This document shows, one piece after another, positions 8,837 to 18,493 of a stretch of DNA of 64,000 nucleotides. Position 1 is the first letter of the stretch. Each line of letters opens with the position of its first letter. The notes beneath the pieces are model-generated. The model searched no databases. It had not been told where the DNA came from and was given only the letters and a program-made list of their open reading frames with translations. A program made the translations under genes and the position numbers. This DNA is from Chitinophagaceae bacterium (GTDB taxonomy: Bacteria; Bacteroidota; Bacteroidia; Chitinophagales; Chitinophagaceae), in contig JAFKGQ010000012.1 of the NCBI GenBank assembly GCA_017307755.1, positions 496,001-560,000 on the forward strand. Reading direction: 5' to 3'.

Positions 8837-10036
8837 ATGATGACCAAGTTAAAAGTTGCCCTTGTTTCCACTTATCCCCCGGGGCAGGGGACATTGAATG
8901 AATATGGCTATCACCTGGTCAGGGCGTTGAGGGAACATCCCTGTATCTCCGAGCTGACGATAATTGCCGACCGGCTGCCGGAAGGCGTCAGGTATGAACT
9001 GGAGCCGGGGGAAGGCTGTAAAGTCTCCATTGTAGAGGCGTGGCGGTTCAATGGTTGGCTAAATCCATGGAAGATCATCAGGTCGGTGCGGAAGGCCAGG
9101 CCGGACGTTGTATTATTTAACATACAGTTCCTGTCCTTTGGAGACGGAAAGGTACAGGCAGCGTTGGGTTTACTGACCCCTTTTTTCCTGCGTCTTTGCG
9201 GGTACCACTCTGTGCTGTTGTTGCACAATATCCTGGAGCAGGTGGACCTCAAGCATGCAGGTATTACTCAAAACAGGCTGCTGGCCGCCATTTACAATTT
9301 TATCGGGACCATGCTGAGCCGATTTGTCTTGTCCGCGGACCTGGTGGCGGTCACCATTTCCAAATATGTGCGGGTACTGGAAGGGAAGTATAAGGCAAAG
9401 AATGTCGCGCTGGTTCCGCACGGCAGCTTTGAGATCGCGCCGATGCCGTCGCTGGATCTTCCTCCTGGTCCGGCTAAAGTGATGACCTTTGGAAAATTCG
9501 GGACTTACAAGAAAGTGGAAGTGATGATCGAGGCCGTTATATTATTTCGTGAGAAGTGCAATATCCCAGTGGAGATAGTCGTGGCGGGGACCGATAGTCC
9601 CAACAGGAAGGGGTATCTGGAAGAGGTAAAGCAACGGTATGCGCAAGTGCCGGGTATTACGTTTACGGGTTATGTACCGGAGGAGGCTGTGCCTGCTCTT
9701 TTTGCCGAAAGCGCTGTGGTAGTATTCCCCTACACCAGCACCACGGGTAGTTCGGGGGTATTGCATCAGGCGGGTAATTATGCGAAGGCTGTTATCTTGC
9801 CTGCCATCGGCGATCTGGGAGAGCTGATACGCGAGGAGGGATATGCCGGCGAACTTTTCAGACCGGATGATGCGGAGAGTCTGAGCATTGCGCTTCAGCG
9901 CGTTCTTGAAGACGACGGTTATCGCAGATCGCTGAGCATTAAGAATTATTTTGCGGCGGTGTCACTACCTATGAAAGAGATCGTCGATTGGTATTATATC
10001 CATTTTCTCGGCGTCCTGAAGAAATTACCTGGTTAG
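8837..10036 (+). CDS. GT4-type glycosyltransferase (GT-B fold)
   Basis: The 399-residue protein starts MMTKLKVALVSTYPPGQGTL, the first beta-strand and glycine loop of a GT-B enzyme. The C-terminal half carries the GT4 pattern: GKFGTYKKVEVMIEA as the start of the donor domain, VAGTDSP, FTGYVPEEAVPALFAES, then the nucleotide-sugar-binding region TTGSSGVLHQAGNYAKAV with the loop around PAIGDLGELI. It probably transfers a sugar from a nucleotide donor to a lipid-linked acceptor at the cytoplasmic face of the inner membrane. The sugar cannot be read from the sequence. It follows the DUF4184 gene by 1 base, and its 3' end overlaps the convergent GH5-like gene by 12 bases. Confidence 0.9.
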   Translation: MMTKLKVALVSTYPPGQGTLNEYGYHLVRALREHPCISELTIIADRLPEGVRYELEPGEGCKVSIVEAWRFNGWLNPWKIIRSVRKARPDVVLFNIQFLSFGDGKVQAALGLLTPFFLRLCGYHSVLLLHNILEQVDLKHAGITQNRLLAAIYNFIGTMLSRFVLSADLVAVTISKYVRVLEGKYKAKNVALVPHGSFEIAPMPSLDLPPGPAKVMTFGKFGTYKKVEVMIEAVILFREKCNIPVEIVVAGTDSPNRKGYLEEVKQRYAQVPGITFTGYVPEEAVPALFAESAVVVFPYTSTTGSSGVLHQAGNYAKAVILPAIGDLGELIREEGYAGELFRPDDAESLSIALQRVLEDDGYRRSLSIKNYFAAVSLPMKEIVDWYYIHFLGVLKKLPG

Positions 10037-11599
10037 GATGGCCGCACCGGATTTGGGAACACCATTCTCCTTCAGGATGCCAAATGCCGCCTGTGGCTGT
10101 TTTCTCCAGGGGAGTCTGCCGACTACGCTTGAAGGGACATTTTTAAAGTCGTACAGTGTCCAGGCAAGAAAGGGAATATCTCCGTGACGGTGCAGTATAT
10201 CCCGTATTTTCGAAAAATAGTTTTCTTGTCCCTTTTCGCTTTTCCCAAATGGGGCCCAGATGCCTTTGTAGGTTGACATGCCGAACTCTTCGAGTACGAC
10301 CGGCTTGTCATCCGCCTGTGACAGGACCTTATCCAAGTCGGTATTTAACTGCTCCGGCGCGTGATAGGAGTGAAAGGAAATAAAGTCTATCTTATCCCTG
10401 AATAGCATGGCATTGGCGGCATTCGACCAGCCAATGGTGATCAGATGGTTAGGATCGTAGGCCCGGGCTCTTTCCAGGGTCCATGCAAGCCATTCTTTTA
10501 CCTCCGTCTGCCCGTTGTGAGAGAAGTCCAGGTCGGGTTCGTTCTTGATATCCCAGGCGAGGATGGCTTTGTGGTTATGGAATGTGGTGAGAAGGGATTC
10601 CAACTGTCTGTCGGTGGCGGGAAAATTGAGTAGATGGTAGTTGCCGAGGAAATCGAAGAGCGTGACGATCACTTTGAGGTGTCTGCTGTCTGCCAGATCA
10701 AGCAGATTGTGCAATTGGGACAATCTGACAGCCGTCACATTTCCTTTGTTGAAGTCGCTAAACCCGATGAAGATCCGAAATGTATTAAAACCGAGGTTGT
10801 GGATGACATCGAGGTCTTTTTTTGTGACATTGCTGTCATATTGCGGCCAGAAAAGGTCCCAGGGGGTATTGCTCGGGTAGTAGTTTACTCCTTTGGGGGT
10901 AAACGGATGACCGTCGAGCCGGAAATGTTTCCCGGTGATGGTAACCATACCTTCCGCAGACCTGGCGATGGTATCGGCGCGCCAGCGGCCGGCGGGCCAT
11001 TTTTTCTCCTGTACTTTGATCCGCCAATGAGCATCCAGGAGCAGCATTACCACGTCGTAGTCGGATGTATAGTCCCCCGCGTATATGCGTTGTCCGCTGT
11101 TATTATCATAGATCCTTTGTTTCAACCATGCTCCTTCATCTGAAAAAGCTACCAGTTGTCCGTCCGCGGAGAAATAATGCAGCCGGAGACGATGTTCCAG
11201 GTCTACCAGTTGCAGGGTGCAGCCGGGGGGCAGCGCATTGTGCAGACCGTCCATGATCCTGCCCATTGCTTCGCGCGTAAAATAGTCTTTTAGCCCATTG
11301 GTATCGCCCGTGGCATAACACATCTGCCGGTGGTACCAGCTTTGGAGATATTCATGAGCAATCTCGGCCCGATTGTACTCATCCATCCTTCTGCCTGTGG
11401 CAGTGTCATCAGGCAGCCATTCTATTTTGGGAACGTGCAGGTCCGGCGCCGGTGAAGGCAGGGTAAGCGCGGTAGACCGGTCGGCCCCTCTACCAAAAAA
11501 TGCAAGCCCTTTTGCGAGTAGGCCTATCAGGAGCAACAATACCGTAATGGCTGATACGGCAAAATAGATCCTATAATATTTAACGGGTTTTCTTTTCAT
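10025..11599 (-). CDS. Membrane-anchored GH5-like glycoside hydrolase with N-terminal NTF2-like region
   Basis: The 524-residue protein has an N-terminal anchor (about 11-32, VSAITVLLLLIGLLAKGLAFF), a region of about 85-215 that reads like an NTF2-type cone domain (LQSWYHRQMCYATGDTNGLK), and a TIM barrel from about 225. The barrel shows clan GH-A features: DIKNEPD gives the acid/base Glu354, SYHAPEQ is the middle histidine motif, and VVLEEFGMST gives the nucleophile Glu438. It should cut a beta-linked glycan in the periplasm while tethered to the inner membrane. EPS loci often include such hydrolases for editing or releasing polymer (BcsZ and PelA are precedents). Its ATG overlaps the stop of the lipoprotein gene in an ATGA, so translation is coupled. 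Confidence 0.85.
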   Translation of the reverse strand: MKRKPVKYYRIYFAVSAITVLLLLIGLLAKGLAFFGRGADRSTALTLPSPAPDLHVPKIEWLPDDTATGRRMDEYNRAEIAHEYLQSWYHRQMCYATGDTNGLKDYFTREAMGRIMDGLHNALPPGCTLQLVDLEHRLRLHYFSADGQLVAFSDEGAWLKQRIYDNNSGQRIYAGDYTSDYDVVMLLLDAHWRIKVQEKKWPAGRWRADTIARSAEGMVTITGKHFRLDGHPFTPKGVNYYPSNTPWDLFWPQYDSNVTKKDLDVIHNLGFNTFRIFIGFSDFNKGNVTAVRLSQLHNLLDLADSRHLKVIVTLFDFLGNYHLLNFPATDRQLESLLTTFHNHKAILAWDIKNEPDLDFSHNGQTEVKEWLAWTLERARAYDPNHLITIGWSNAANAMLFRDKIDFISFHSYHAPEQLNTDLDKVLSQADDKPVVLEEFGMSTYKGIWAPFGKSEKGQENYFSKIRDILHRHGDIPFLAWTLYDFKNVPSSVVGRLPWRKQPQAAFGILKENGVPKSGAAILTR

Positions 11600-12540
11600 G
11601 GTCGTATCTTATTAAAAACAAGCACAAGTGGAGGGCTGGAACCTCCGCTGTTGACGGTGGCCTTTATCATCAGAGGGCCGGGTACCGAGGGGTTTCGAAG
11701 GACCGTTTTTGCTACGCCGGAGATGGTATAAGCGTCGATGTTCCTTGTCGTTCTGTCGGCATCCAGGCAATCGAAGATAACATGACAGCCGTCGGGGATA
11801 GTGTTCCCATTTTTGTCTTTTAGCATGTCGGTGTATACCGTAAAGGTCTGGACGCCGTCCGCCTGCCGGCTATAGACGCCAGGATGAATATTAAATGAGG
11901 TTGGAGCGCCGGCCACAACAAGCAGTTGCTTTTCCTCGCTTGTTCTGTTGCCGGCCTGCGTATAGGCGAATATTTTCCCGGCTTTCTTTCCGGGCCGGAT
12001 CTCATAAAAGGCGATGCCGTTGCGTACCCGTCGGCAAATGGATGTCCGGGTGTTGTCTGGGTAGAGTAAAGAGAATAGGATCGCTGTGCCATCCGGCAGC
12101 ATATTGCTGAAAATATCACCGGGCAGGGCTGTCAGCAGCGCGGTATTCGATCTGCCGGCAACAATGGCTTTTGGACCCATATAGGCGTCGGGGAGGTCTG
12201 TCGTCACCTGTGGTACGATAAAGACATTATGGGATGCCAGCAAGCGGTCGCCGGAGGCCAATCTCAACTCCATCCAGCCACTGACCTTCTCCCGCATAAC
12301 CAGGATCGTATCCACCGGCGCATTCAATGCGATGACCCTTACGCCGGACGTGCCGTTGCAGATCAGGTAGCATGCGCCGGCGCTCTTTTTTTGAATATGC
12401 AGAGCAAGTTCTTCACCGGCCGCGATACGGGCCGGAGCTTCCAGCACTGCAGTAGTATCTTCTGACACTTTTTGAGAGCGTCTGTGGCAGGAGGCGATGA
12501 TATAGGCTGTCAGGATGATATAAAGAACGATGGACCTCAT
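11596..12540 (-). CDS. Lipoprotein with invasin-like Ig domain, in EPS locus
   Basis: The 314-residue protein begins MRSIVLYIILTAYIIASCHR, a type II signal with lipid-accepting cysteine near residue 17. The rest is beta-rich. Residues of roughly 215-310 resemble a Big_1/invasin-type Ig domain (GVQTFTVYTDMLKDKNGNTI). I do not recognise a catalytic motif. The ATG at 12540 shares its A with the TGA stop of the large membrane protein upstream, and its own stop overlaps the GH5-like start by 4 bases. The three genes therefore form a tight operon. A small lipoprotein in a polysaccharide export locus could help assemble or guide the exporter, as PelC does, but no sequence similarity to PelC is claimed. 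Confidence 0.75.
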   Translation of the reverse strand: MRSIVLYIILTAYIIASCHRRSQKVSEDTTAVLEAPARIAAGEELALHIQKKSAGACYLICNGTSGVRVIALNAPVDTILVMREKVSGWMELRLASGDRLLASHNVFIVPQVTTDLPDAYMGPKAIVAGRSNTALLTALPGDIFSNMLPDGTAILFSLLYPDNTRTSICRRVRNGIAFYEIRPGKKAGKIFAYTQAGNRTSEEKQLLVVAGAPTSFNIHPGVYSRQADGVQTFTVYTDMLKDKNGNTIPDGCHVIFDCLDADRTTRNIDAYTISGVAKTVLRNPSVPGPLMIKATVNSGGSSPPLVLVFNKIRP

Positions 12541-15500
12541 CAATAAACAGTTGGGTTTCCGATGTAACTATTGACCTTTAAATCCACAAATTGATGATCA
12601 CCGGGCAGAGGGATCAGCCGGTGGCTGAACGTTTTTGGGGGGGATGTTCCGCCCTCCTGTTGCAAGCCATTGGTATAAAAGACATCCGGTGTCCCTTTGC
12701 GTACGATGGTAAAAGCATGCGCATCGATCAACGGCATTTGAAAGTGTTCCGCCGCCTGTTGCCGGATACCATCCTGCAGGAATTGGTGATCGACCCATGC
12801 TACTGTGCTGTCCTTGTCGTAATAGGTCGCCAGAACCTGGGGAACCGTGATCTCATCCGCCCCATAATTACACACTGCTCCCTCCAACTGTCTGTCGCCG
12901 CCGTCTATTTTCACCTGCTCCACGCCCTCATCTCTGTAGAGGTCTTTGTCGCATACTACCGCCCTTGCAAACACTTTAAAACTCACGGGAGCTACGTCGA
13001 AGTTAAAAGCGGAGAATTCCCGGGGGTTGAACCTCAAAGGCTGCTTGTCATCTTCCTTCACCCAAGCTGTCTTTTCGAAATCGATCCGGAACGGCGCTTT
13101 TTCATATGGAAGAATATTATGGATGGTATTGAACCTGGCGTTATAGGATACCAGTTTTCGCTGGAACGCATCATATAATTGAGCTTCCACCGTCAGGTGT
13201 GCGGGGAGATAGCCGGTGTTCATGATCTCACCTACGACCACATACTGGCTGTCCTTTTTCACCAGCCTGGACGATAGGATGAGTAAAGAAGGCCGGTCCA
13301 GGATATCATCGTGTCTTACGGTGCCGGTGGATATGACGCGTTTGCCGGCGCTATGAAAGACAACTGTGCCTTTCTCGATGTGTTCGTCAGGTGTAATGGG
13401 CCTATCGAAAGCAGGGGGGATAATATACCAGCCGCTGGACCTTTTTATCAAAGAGATGGAGCTATGGACCGTATATTCTTCCAGGGGTGTTACCCATTGG
13501 GTCGTGACCGTGGCGATAGCGCTGTCGGTTTTTTTTAGGCTTACGGCGATGGCGATGCTATCCAGTTTGCCATAGGAGGCCAGGAGGCCGTCCCTTACGG
13601 AGAGTTGGAGCGTATAGTCGTCAAAATCGATGCGTCCCGGGACAAAATAGCTATGGGCTTCCTGGTAATATTTGAAGTCCAGCGCATGATAGTAGGCGCG
13701 GATCAGCATGTCCGGGTCCTTTCTATAAGAAAGGGTGGTCTGTCTGATCCATATGACGGTGGTGATCGTCAGCACGAAGCCCATCCATGTGAATAACCAT
13801 CTGTTACCCCTGTGGGGTTTAAAGCCGGATGCGACGTACTCGACAAAGGGAAAGATAAGATAGGCGCGTCGGTAGCATAACAGTAAAAGGAGCATGAGGG
13901 TAAGCGCCGCCAGGGGGAATATGCCCCACATCATGCACTGTATGTGCGATATATATTTCCTTCCTGGAATAGCAGGAAGGGGAGGGACATCGCTTTTTTG
14001 CCATACCATAACTCCATTCTCCAGCCGCTGAACCCTTTCCCATCCCGTAAAATAAAGGATGGGGTCGTAGAATTTGTCATTGGAGAAAATGAATTTCAGG
14101 TAATACTTTTCCGGGATGGTGAGGAATTGCTGTAGAGAGCCGAGTCCGGGTATGCCTTTGAACTTTGAATTTTCCAATCTCTCCAATGGTTGCCCGGTCA
14201 TTTCGGGGACTCTTCTGGCAGAATGATAATTGCCGTCGATGGAGAAGGCGGTTGTCTGGGAGGACAACCAGGCCATCTGGTCGCCAAACCCGAGTGTCAT
14301 AAACCGCCACCGGTCATGCTGATCCCGGGAGAGGAAGTTCAAAATCGGCTGTGGATCGATCTCGGCGGGTTGTAGCGCACGATATTTGTGAAAGTTGACC
14401 ACAAAAAGGGCCTGGAAAGCGATGACGCTGAAGAGCAGCAGTGATACGGCGTGATAAATTTTTTTGCCATAGCGTCCGATGATCCTTTCCCGGATGTCGC
14501 CTTCCACCAGTCTTCTAAAGAAGTCCCCGGCAAAAGGGATGGCTATTACGGAGGCCCAAAAAGTAAATCTATCCAGCGTGAGGATATTGAATGCATTCTT
14601 TCCCAGTATCATTTTTGGTAAAGGGGTAGTGCCGCCGGTGCCCAGCAGCAGGAGGATGGAGAAGGAGAGCGCCAGAAAGATATTTCTTCTTGTATACAGG
14701 CTCCTGAAGATATACGGTAATAAAAGAAGCGTAAACCCCAACGGTATGATAAAGAACATAAGCCCGGATGAGGGTACGTTGATAAAAGAATCTCTTGAGC
14801 CGTGGGGTATGGGCACCTGGCTGATGGGATCGGTCTTTGACCAGTACCAATAGGGAAAGATGATGATGACGATCTCTCCGATCAGCAGTGGAAAAAATAT
14901 GATAAAGAGTCTGATCTTTTTCAACGCTGTCAGGAATACTTTTCTTGCAACATCGAAGAACCTGCCTTCAGTGCCGGTTTCTTCGAGAAGGGCGGTGGCA
15001 ATTACGGGGGCGATGAAAAAGACAATGCCGAAAATCGTCGTGACATGATGGGATGCCACGGTGACGCCAAGCAAAGAGAGGGCCATCAGCAAGTGACGTC
15101 GTCTGCTGGTGCGGAAATAAGCATAGATCTCCGGCAGGGCGTTGATCAGGCAGGAAATGCCTACCATTGTCGGCAACTGTCCATAGATGTGTATCGTTTG
15201 AATGATCGAGGAAGCCAGTACGGCGAACACGGCGGCGTAGGCTGCGGACCGCCTGGATACCCAGATCTGGCTGAACCTGTAGATCCCGATGACGAAGAAT
15301 AGCAGCGCGGAAAGGATGACCACGGCAAACCCGAATTTAAGGCCTCCTATAAATGAAAGCAAGGCTATCAGCTGGTGGCTTAACGGAGGATAGCTGGTGA
15401 CGGTAAACCCTGTGTACCATCTGAACTCCCAGGGGTCGAACCACCAGCGTGCATAGTGGTCGGCAAAGAAGATGTGCACAAAGGCGTCGTAGGTCTTATC

Positions 15501-15584
15501 GATGTTGTACAGCAACGCGGAGCCATGTAACAGGATGGCCAGCATCAATGCGATGAACAGCAGGCGATCAGCTTTTTGATACAT
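12540..15584 (-). CDS. Large polytopic GT-C-like membrane protein (PTPS-related family) with periplasmic C-terminus
   Basis: The protein has 1014 residues. About the first 545 hold 10 or more membrane helices; an early loop with charged and aromatic residues (IDKTYDAFVHIFFADHYARW) and WYTGFTVTSYPPLSHQ recalls the 6-pyruvoyl-tetrahydropterin-synthase-related membrane family and GT-C glycosyltransferases. Two more helices lie near 555-620. An NTF2-like region follows (about 625-740, MLIRAYYHALDFKYYQEAHS), then beta-rich periplasmic domains to the end. GT-C enzymes use polyprenyl-phosphate sugars, the likely product of the GT2 module at 6741-7928, which makes the two natural partners. It is the first gene of a leftward three-gene operon. 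Catalytic assignment is by family resemblance only. Confidence 0.75.
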   Translation of the reverse strand: MYQKADRLLFIALMLAILLHGSALLYNIDKTYDAFVHIFFADHYARWWFDPWEFRWYTGFTVTSYPPLSHQLIALLSFIGGLKFGFAVVILSALLFFVIGIYRFSQIWVSRRSAAYAAVFAVLASSIIQTIHIYGQLPTMVGISCLINALPEIYAYFRTSRRRHLLMALSLLGVTVASHHVTTIFGIVFFIAPVIATALLEETGTEGRFFDVARKVFLTALKKIRLFIIFFPLLIGEIVIIIFPYWYWSKTDPISQVPIPHGSRDSFINVPSSGLMFFIIPLGFTLLLLPYIFRSLYTRRNIFLALSFSILLLLGTGGTTPLPKMILGKNAFNILTLDRFTFWASVIAIPFAGDFFRRLVEGDIRERIIGRYGKKIYHAVSLLLFSVIAFQALFVVNFHKYRALQPAEIDPQPILNFLSRDQHDRWRFMTLGFGDQMAWLSSQTTAFSIDGNYHSARRVPEMTGQPLERLENSKFKGIPGLGSLQQFLTIPEKYYLKFIFSNDKFYDPILYFTGWERVQRLENGVMVWQKSDVPPLPAIPGRKYISHIQCMMWGIFPLAALTLMLLLLLCYRRAYLIFPFVEYVASGFKPHRGNRWLFTWMGFVLTITTVIWIRQTTLSYRKDPDMLIRAYYHALDFKYYQEAHSYFVPGRIDFDDYTLQLSVRDGLLASYGKLDSIAIAVSLKKTDSAIATVTTQWVTPLEEYTVHSSISLIKRSSGWYIIPPAFDRPITPDEHIEKGTVVFHSAGKRVISTGTVRHDDILDRPSLLILSSRLVKKDSQYVVVGEIMNTGYLPAHLTVEAQLYDAFQRKLVSYNARFNTIHNILPYEKAPFRIDFEKTAWVKEDDKQPLRFNPREFSAFNFDVAPVSFKVFARAVVCDKDLYRDEGVEQVKIDGGDRQLEGAVCNYGADEITVPQVLATYYDKDSTVAWVDHQFLQDGIRQQAAEHFQMPLIDAHAFTIVRKGTPDVFYTNGLQQEGGTSPPKTFSHRLIPLPGDHQFVDLKVNSYIGNPTVY

Positions 15585-15692
15585 TGTAGCGAGGTAAGCG
15601 GTGGCTAATATAAGTATTTCAGCGAAAACCCATGGAGGAGAAAACTAAAATACCCTGATTTCCGTATATACCTGTCATTGATAATATCAGTT
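15585..15692. promoter_or_regulatory. Divergent promoter region between the GT-C-like operon and the hybrid kinase
   Basis: This 108-base spacer must drive both the leftward three-gene operon and the rightward kinase gene. A short perfect dyad, TGATA-A-TATCA, occupies 15679-15689, three bases before the kinase ATG at 15693. The divergent layout suggests that kinase and operon expression are linked. No promoter consensus is clear. Confidence 0.35.
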
Positions 15693-18488
15693 ATGGAAAA
15701 CCCTGAGGAGCTTGTTACTGTCCGTAATCAGGAGGAAATGGAACAGTACAGGAAACTCTTTTTGCTTTCCAATGACCTGATCTGTCTGGTCGGTCCGGAG
15801 GGCAATTTCAGGAAGGTAAATCCCGCCTTTACGATGCTGCTGGGATGGCAGTCCTCTTATATTCTACAAACCAGCGTATTCGACCTCATACACCCGGATG
15901 ACATTGAAGCCTCCGTAAACGAGCTTAAAAAACTGAATGAGGGGCTCATCACAGTCAATTTTGTCAATCGGTTTAAAAAAAACAGCGGAACGTATGCGTG
16001 GCTGGAATGGACGGCGGCGGCTGATCCAGCCACCGGCAGTATTTTTGCCATTGGCAGGGACATAACAGAGCGGCGCAAGTTGGAGATGGACCTCGCGATC
16101 ACCCGGGAAAACATGCAGCGATCCAGGAAATTGCTGGAAGACGTGCTTGAGTCCGCCTCGGAGGTGAGCATTATCGCCGCCGACCCAAGCGGTCTTATTA
16201 CCGTATTCAATAAAGGGGCCGAGAAAATGCTGGGCTATAAGGCGGAAGAAATGGTGGGAAAGCAAACGCCCGTCATCTTTCATAGCGCGGAGGAGATAGA
16301 GCAAAGGGGAGGGGAGCTGTCGGAGATATATGGCAGACCCGTCAGTGGGAATGAAGTCTTTGTAATAGAGGCCTCGAATACGGGGGCTGAGCGGAGAGAA
16401 TGGACCTATATAAAAAAAGACGGTACCCGGATAACCGTCTCGCTTGTAGTGACGGCCATGAAGGATATGGCTGACGAGATCATCGGGTACCTGGGTATTG
16501 CCACGGATATCACCGCAAAAAAGAAGACGGAGGAGTTGCTGATGCATCAGCAGGCAATGCTGTCCGCGTTTGTAGATAATGCGCCGGCTGCCGTGGCCAT
16601 GTTCGACAACCTGCTGCGGTTCATCGCTTACAGTAACAGATGGCTCCTGGATTATAAGCTCGAAGGGAAGGAGCTGTACGGACGATCGATCTACGAGGTA
16701 TTCCCGGATGTGTCGGAGGAGTTTAAACAAATACATCAACGGAGCCTGCAGGGCAGTGTAGAGAAAAACGATGAATTTCTATGGCGCCGGGAGGGATCGG
16801 ATCGCGACCGCTACCTGCGGTGGGAGGTAAGACCCTGGTATCAATATGATGGCTCTATCGGCGGGATCATGATACTTACCGAAGACATCACCGAAAAAGC
16901 GACGCAAAGAGAAGAACTGAGGCTGGCAAAGTCGCTTGCAGAGCAGGCCAGCGTGGCCAAATCCGAATTTCTGGCCAACATGAGCCATGAGATCCGTACC
17001 CCGCTGAACGGGATCATCGGATTTACGGACCTTGTTCTCAAAACAGACCTGACCGAGACACAATCCCAATATCTTACGTTGGTGCACCAAAGTGCCGGCA
17101 CCTTGCTGAATATCATCAATGATATACTTGATTTTTCCAAGATCGAGGCCGGAAAGCTGGAGTTGGATATCCAGCAGTCCGATGTTTTCGAGATCAGCAG
17201 CCAGGTCAGTGATATCGTAAAATATCAGGCGCAGAGCAAAGGGCTGGAGATGTTGTATAATGTTTCGCCGGAGCTCCCGCGATTTATCTGGACAGATCCC
17301 GTCCGGCTGAAACAAGTGTTGGTGAACCTGCTTTCCAATGCGGTGAAGTTTACCGAGAAAGGAGAGGTGGAGCTAAAGATCGTGCCGTTGACGGAAATGA
17401 CCCGGGAAGAGATAAACATCAGGTTCTCGGTGAGGGACACGGGTATCGGGATCAGGCCCGGGCGGCAGCATAATATATTCGAAGCTTTTTCACAGGAGGA
17501 TTCATCCATTACAAAAAAGTACGGAGGGACGGGACTGGGGCTCACCATATCCAACAAACTGCTGGCCCTTATGAACAGCAGATTACAATTGGAAAGCACA
17601 CCGGGAAAGGGGAGTGTTTTTTTCTTTGATATCGCTTTTAAGGCGGCCCATGGCGAGGCGTTGGTCAAGAAGGAGCTGGATAAGATAAAAAGGGCGCTTA
17701 TCGTGGATGACAATGAGAACAACCGTATCATCGTTCGGCAGATGCTCTTGCTGAAGGATATAAACGCGGATGAGGCAAAGAATGGATTCGAGGCTTTGCA
17801 GATACTATCGGGAGGACAGGAATACGATGTCATCCTGATGGACTATCACATGCCGATCATCGATGGTCTGGAAACCATCAGGAAGATCAGGCAGATGTTC
17901 AGTGACAGGACGGTCGTTCAACCAATAATGCTCCTATACAGTTCTTCGGACGATGAAAAGGTGATCAGGGCTTGCGAAGAGCTGAAGGTCGAGCAGCGGC
18001 TGATCAAGCCGGTGAAGATGCAGGAGCTTTACCATTCGCTTTCCCGGCTTCACAGGAAGGAGAAAGGGGCGCCTGTAAAACAGGGTGCGGGCGGGCAACT
18101 ACCGATGGCGGGCGCTTCCACTATTTTGTTGGTGGAAGATAACAATGTCAACATGCTGCTGGCAAAAACGATCCTTAAAAGGATCATCCCCGGGGCTCGT
18201 ATCATCGAGGCGGGGAATGGGGAGGAGGCGCTGACTGTTTTTGATAAAGAAATGCCCGACCTGGTATTGATGGATATACAAATGCCAAAAATGAATGGCT
18301 ATGAGGCGGCCCGCAGGATCAGGGACCTCTACCCATCGAAAAAGCTTCCTATCATAGCGTTGACTGCCGGCAATATGGTGGGTGAAAGAGAAAAGTGTCT
18401 TGCGTCAGGGATGGATGATTTTTTATCAAAACCTTTTATAGAAGATGCATTGTTGAAAATATTAAAAAAATGGGTGGGTATTGGATGA
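15693..18488 (+). CDS. Hybrid sensor histidine kinase with three PAS domains and two receiver domains
   Basis: The 931-residue protein starts at the ATG at 15693; a TTG 15 bases earlier is less likely. Order is PAS (about 15-130), PAS (150-275), PAS (285-410), HisKA with phospho-histidine His432 in NMSHEIRTPLNGIIGF, HATPase_c with VLVNLLSNAVKFT, DTGIGI and YGGTGLGLTI, then REC1 (Asp717 in ILMDYHMP) and REC2 (Asp861 in VLMDIQMPKMNGYEAARRIR). No membrane segment is evident, so it probably senses a cytoplasmic or redox-type signal through PAS. There is no DNA-binding output. Phosphate could pass from its receivers, via a histidine phosphotransfer protein not seen here, to the receiver of the GT2 fusion at 6741-7928; that link is inferred from proximity. 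Confidence 0.92.
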   Translation: MENPEELVTVRNQEEMEQYRKLFLLSNDLICLVGPEGNFRKVNPAFTMLLGWQSSYILQTSVFDLIHPDDIEASVNELKKLNEGLITVNFVNRFKKNSGTYAWLEWTAAADPATGSIFAIGRDITERRKLEMDLAITRENMQRSRKLLEDVLESASEVSIIAADPSGLITVFNKGAEKMLGYKAEEMVGKQTPVIFHSAEEIEQRGGELSEIYGRPVSGNEVFVIEASNTGAERREWTYIKKDGTRITVSLVVTAMKDMADEIIGYLGIATDITAKKKTEELLMHQQAMLSAFVDNAPAAVAMFDNLLRFIAYSNRWLLDYKLEGKELYGRSIYEVFPDVSEEFKQIHQRSLQGSVEKNDEFLWRREGSDRDRYLRWEVRPWYQYDGSIGGIMILTEDITEKATQREELRLAKSLAEQASVAKSEFLANMSHEIRTPLNGIIGFTDLVLKTDLTETQSQYLTLVHQSAGTLLNIINDILDFSKIEAGKLELDIQQSDVFEISSQVSDIVKYQAQSKGLEMLYNVSPELPRFIWTDPVRLKQVLVNLLSNAVKFTEKGEVELKIVPLTEMTREEINIRFSVRDTGIGIRPGRQHNIFEAFSQEDSSITKKYGGTGLGLTISNKLLALMNSRLQLESTPGKGSVFFFDIAFKAAHGEALVKKELDKIKRALIVDDNENNRIIVRQMLLLKDINADEAKNGFEALQILSGGQEYDVILMDYHMPIIDGLETIRKIRQMFSDRTVVQPIMLLYSSSDDEKVIRACEELKVEQRLIKPVKMQELYHSLSRLHRKEKGAPVKQGAGGQLPMAGASTILLVEDNNVNMLLAKTILKRIIPGARIIEAGNGEEALTVFDKEMPDLVLMDIQMPKMNGYEAARRIRDLYPSKKLPIIALTAGNMVGEREKCLASGMDDFLSKPFIEDALLKILKKWVGIG

Positions 18489-18493
18489 GACAA

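Noticed and set aside
15693..18488. SusR/BT-type hybrid two-component regulator for the PUL
   Set aside because: The kinase has no periplasmic sensor (Reg_prop/YYY) domains and no AraC-type DNA-binding output; it is a PAS-REC hybrid more likely tied to the EPS locus.
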